From: Methanomassiliicoccus sp.
GTDB taxonomy: Archaea; Thermoplasmatota; Thermoplasmata; Methanomassiliicoccales; JACIVX01
Assembly (NCBI GenBank): GCA_020725985.1
Contig: DYTM01000023.1
Coordinates: 1 to 5,545 of the forward strand
DNA: 5,545 bases
Direction: 5' to 3'
Shown here: piece by piece, positions 4,949 to 5,545 of the stretch
Position numbering within the stretch: the stretch's first letter is position 1
Layout of the letters: the number at the start of each line of letters is the position of its first letter
Notes under the pieces: generated by a model
What the model was told of the DNA's origin: nothing
What the model saw: the letters and a program-made list of their open reading frames with translations, nothing else
Database searches by the model: none
Program-made: the position numbers and the translations under genes

Positions 4949-5545
4949 TCACTCGTTTCTCTTCCTCAGAAGACCGCTCACCACCCTCGGCAAACTCCTA
5001 TACACACCCGAGGCTTTCCATTCGAGGTCCCTCTTCTCGCAGATGGTCGAGTCCATGATGGCGTCCGCCTCCTCCTTGAGGGCCTCCAGCTCTCCTGTTC
5101 TGGATTCGGGGTCGGGGATTGCCAGGATCCTATCGACCTCCCTTGCCATCCTCCTCGCCAGATCGGTTCTCTCCGTCCGCTCGAGAAGCTCCATCTCAGT
5201 GATCTGGCCGGCATCCAGCCTCGCCCTGTTCAGACGGTCGGCGGCGTCGTAGGATGTCTCCACGATGACATCCCTCGTCATCCAGACGGTTTCATAGGAA
5301 AGAACATATTTCCATCCAGGGCTCGCAAGCCTCGCTCGATGCTCTTCCAGCGTCCTCGCGAACAGCCTGTATCCGAACTTGTCCGGCTCCTCGAACGCCC
5401 TGCTCCCCGGATCGAGAAATGGAGCCAGGGGCGATGTGTAGACGAAAAGCCTCCTGTCATCGTTCACGACCGAGTACAGGCGGCGAGCGTAGTCCGCGCT
5501 CGCCAGCGCTGATTCCCTCGTCTGCTGCGGGAGGCCTATCATGAA
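4949..5545 (-). CDS. Probable B12-binding radical SAM protein, C-terminal part (5' end beyond window)
   Basis: The reading frame is open through the right edge, so this is the last 198 residues of a longer protein. The visible start, FMIGLPQQT followed by ARRLY, is the strand-and-loop motif late in radical SAM barrels (IGLPGET-like). The remainder (about 85-198) is charged and mostly helical, including WKYVLSYETVWMTRDVI and a long helix rich in Arg, Glu and Leu. From memory this tail resembles archaeal B12-binding radical SAM proteins of the Thermoplasma Ta0216 type, whose substrate is not known. The diagnostic parts, the N-terminal cobalamin-binding domain and the CxxxCxxC cluster motif, lie outside the window, so the name rests on the C-terminal half alone. 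It converges with proC. The internal ATG at 5542 is part of the barrel and is not a start. Confidence 0.65.
   Translation of the reverse strand, partial: FMIGLPQQTRESALASADYARRLYSVVNDDRRLFVYTSPLAPFLDPGSRAFEEPDKFGYRLFARTLEEHRARLASPGWKYVLSYETVWMTRDVIVETSYDAADRLNRARLDAGQITEMELLERTERTDLARRMAREVDRILAIPDPESRTGELEALKEEADAIMDSTICEKRDLEWKASGVYRSLPRVVSGLLRKRNE

Noticed and set aside
4029..4952. Long minus-strand reading frame (307 codons) opposite proC
   Set aside because: It is the mirror of a clear proC. Its protein is low-complexity, rich in Arg, His, Asp and Gly, with no fold signature, as expected from antisense of GC-rich coding DNA.
1..5545. CRISPR array, insertion sequence, tRNA, rRNA or integration site
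   Set aside because: No regularly spaced repeats, transposase motifs, terminal inverted repeats or cloverleaf-like sequence were seen in reading the window.

Overview
The window looks like a piece of an archaeal chromosome, most probably a euryarchaeal relative of Thermoplasmata. Good archaeal TATA boxes lie in front of the genes (TTTAAATA, GATATAAG and TTTATATA), and ribosome binding sites match the 3' end of archaeal 16S rRNA. The respiratory operon runs A-B-C-D-H with no nuoE, nuoF or nuoG between D and H, as in archaeal 11-subunit complexes. The last gene resembles archaeal B12-binding radical SAM proteins. The assignment to Thermoplasmata is inference; no rRNA or other decisive marker is present. 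The DNA is GC-rich with sharply AT-rich promoters.

Left part, minus strand (3265 down to 1): the start of a complex I-type operon, nuoA, nuoB, nuoC, nuoD and nuoH, the last cut by the window edge. Gaps are 23, 6, 1 and 4 bases, so this is one tightly coupled transcription unit. NuoA and NuoH are membrane subunits. NuoB carries the ligands for the terminal iron-sulfur cluster N2. NuoC and NuoD, separate here, form with NuoB the arm that reduces quinone. No NADH-oxidising module is visible, so the electron donor cannot be read from this window.

Middle (3266-3472): about 207 bases of divergent promoter region. The nuoA TATA box is placed so that transcription should begin at or next to the nuoA ATG (leaderless mRNA). 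A weaker TATA-like box faces the other way, toward a DJ-1/PfpI-family gene.

Right part: on the plus strand, a PfpI-like gene (TTG start) and proC (pyrroline-5-carboxylate reductase, last step of proline synthesis), each with its own TATA box. A hairpin plus T-rich stretch between them runs into the proC promoter. On the minus strand, converging on proC, lies the C-terminal part of a probable B12-binding radical SAM protein that continues past the right edge.

I see no mobile element, CRISPR array, tRNA, rRNA or defence gene, and nothing I would call a new system. The points most worth a second look are residue changes at normally conserved positions of the complex I subunits (NuoA, NuoD, NuoB and NuoH) and the compact promoter architecture.
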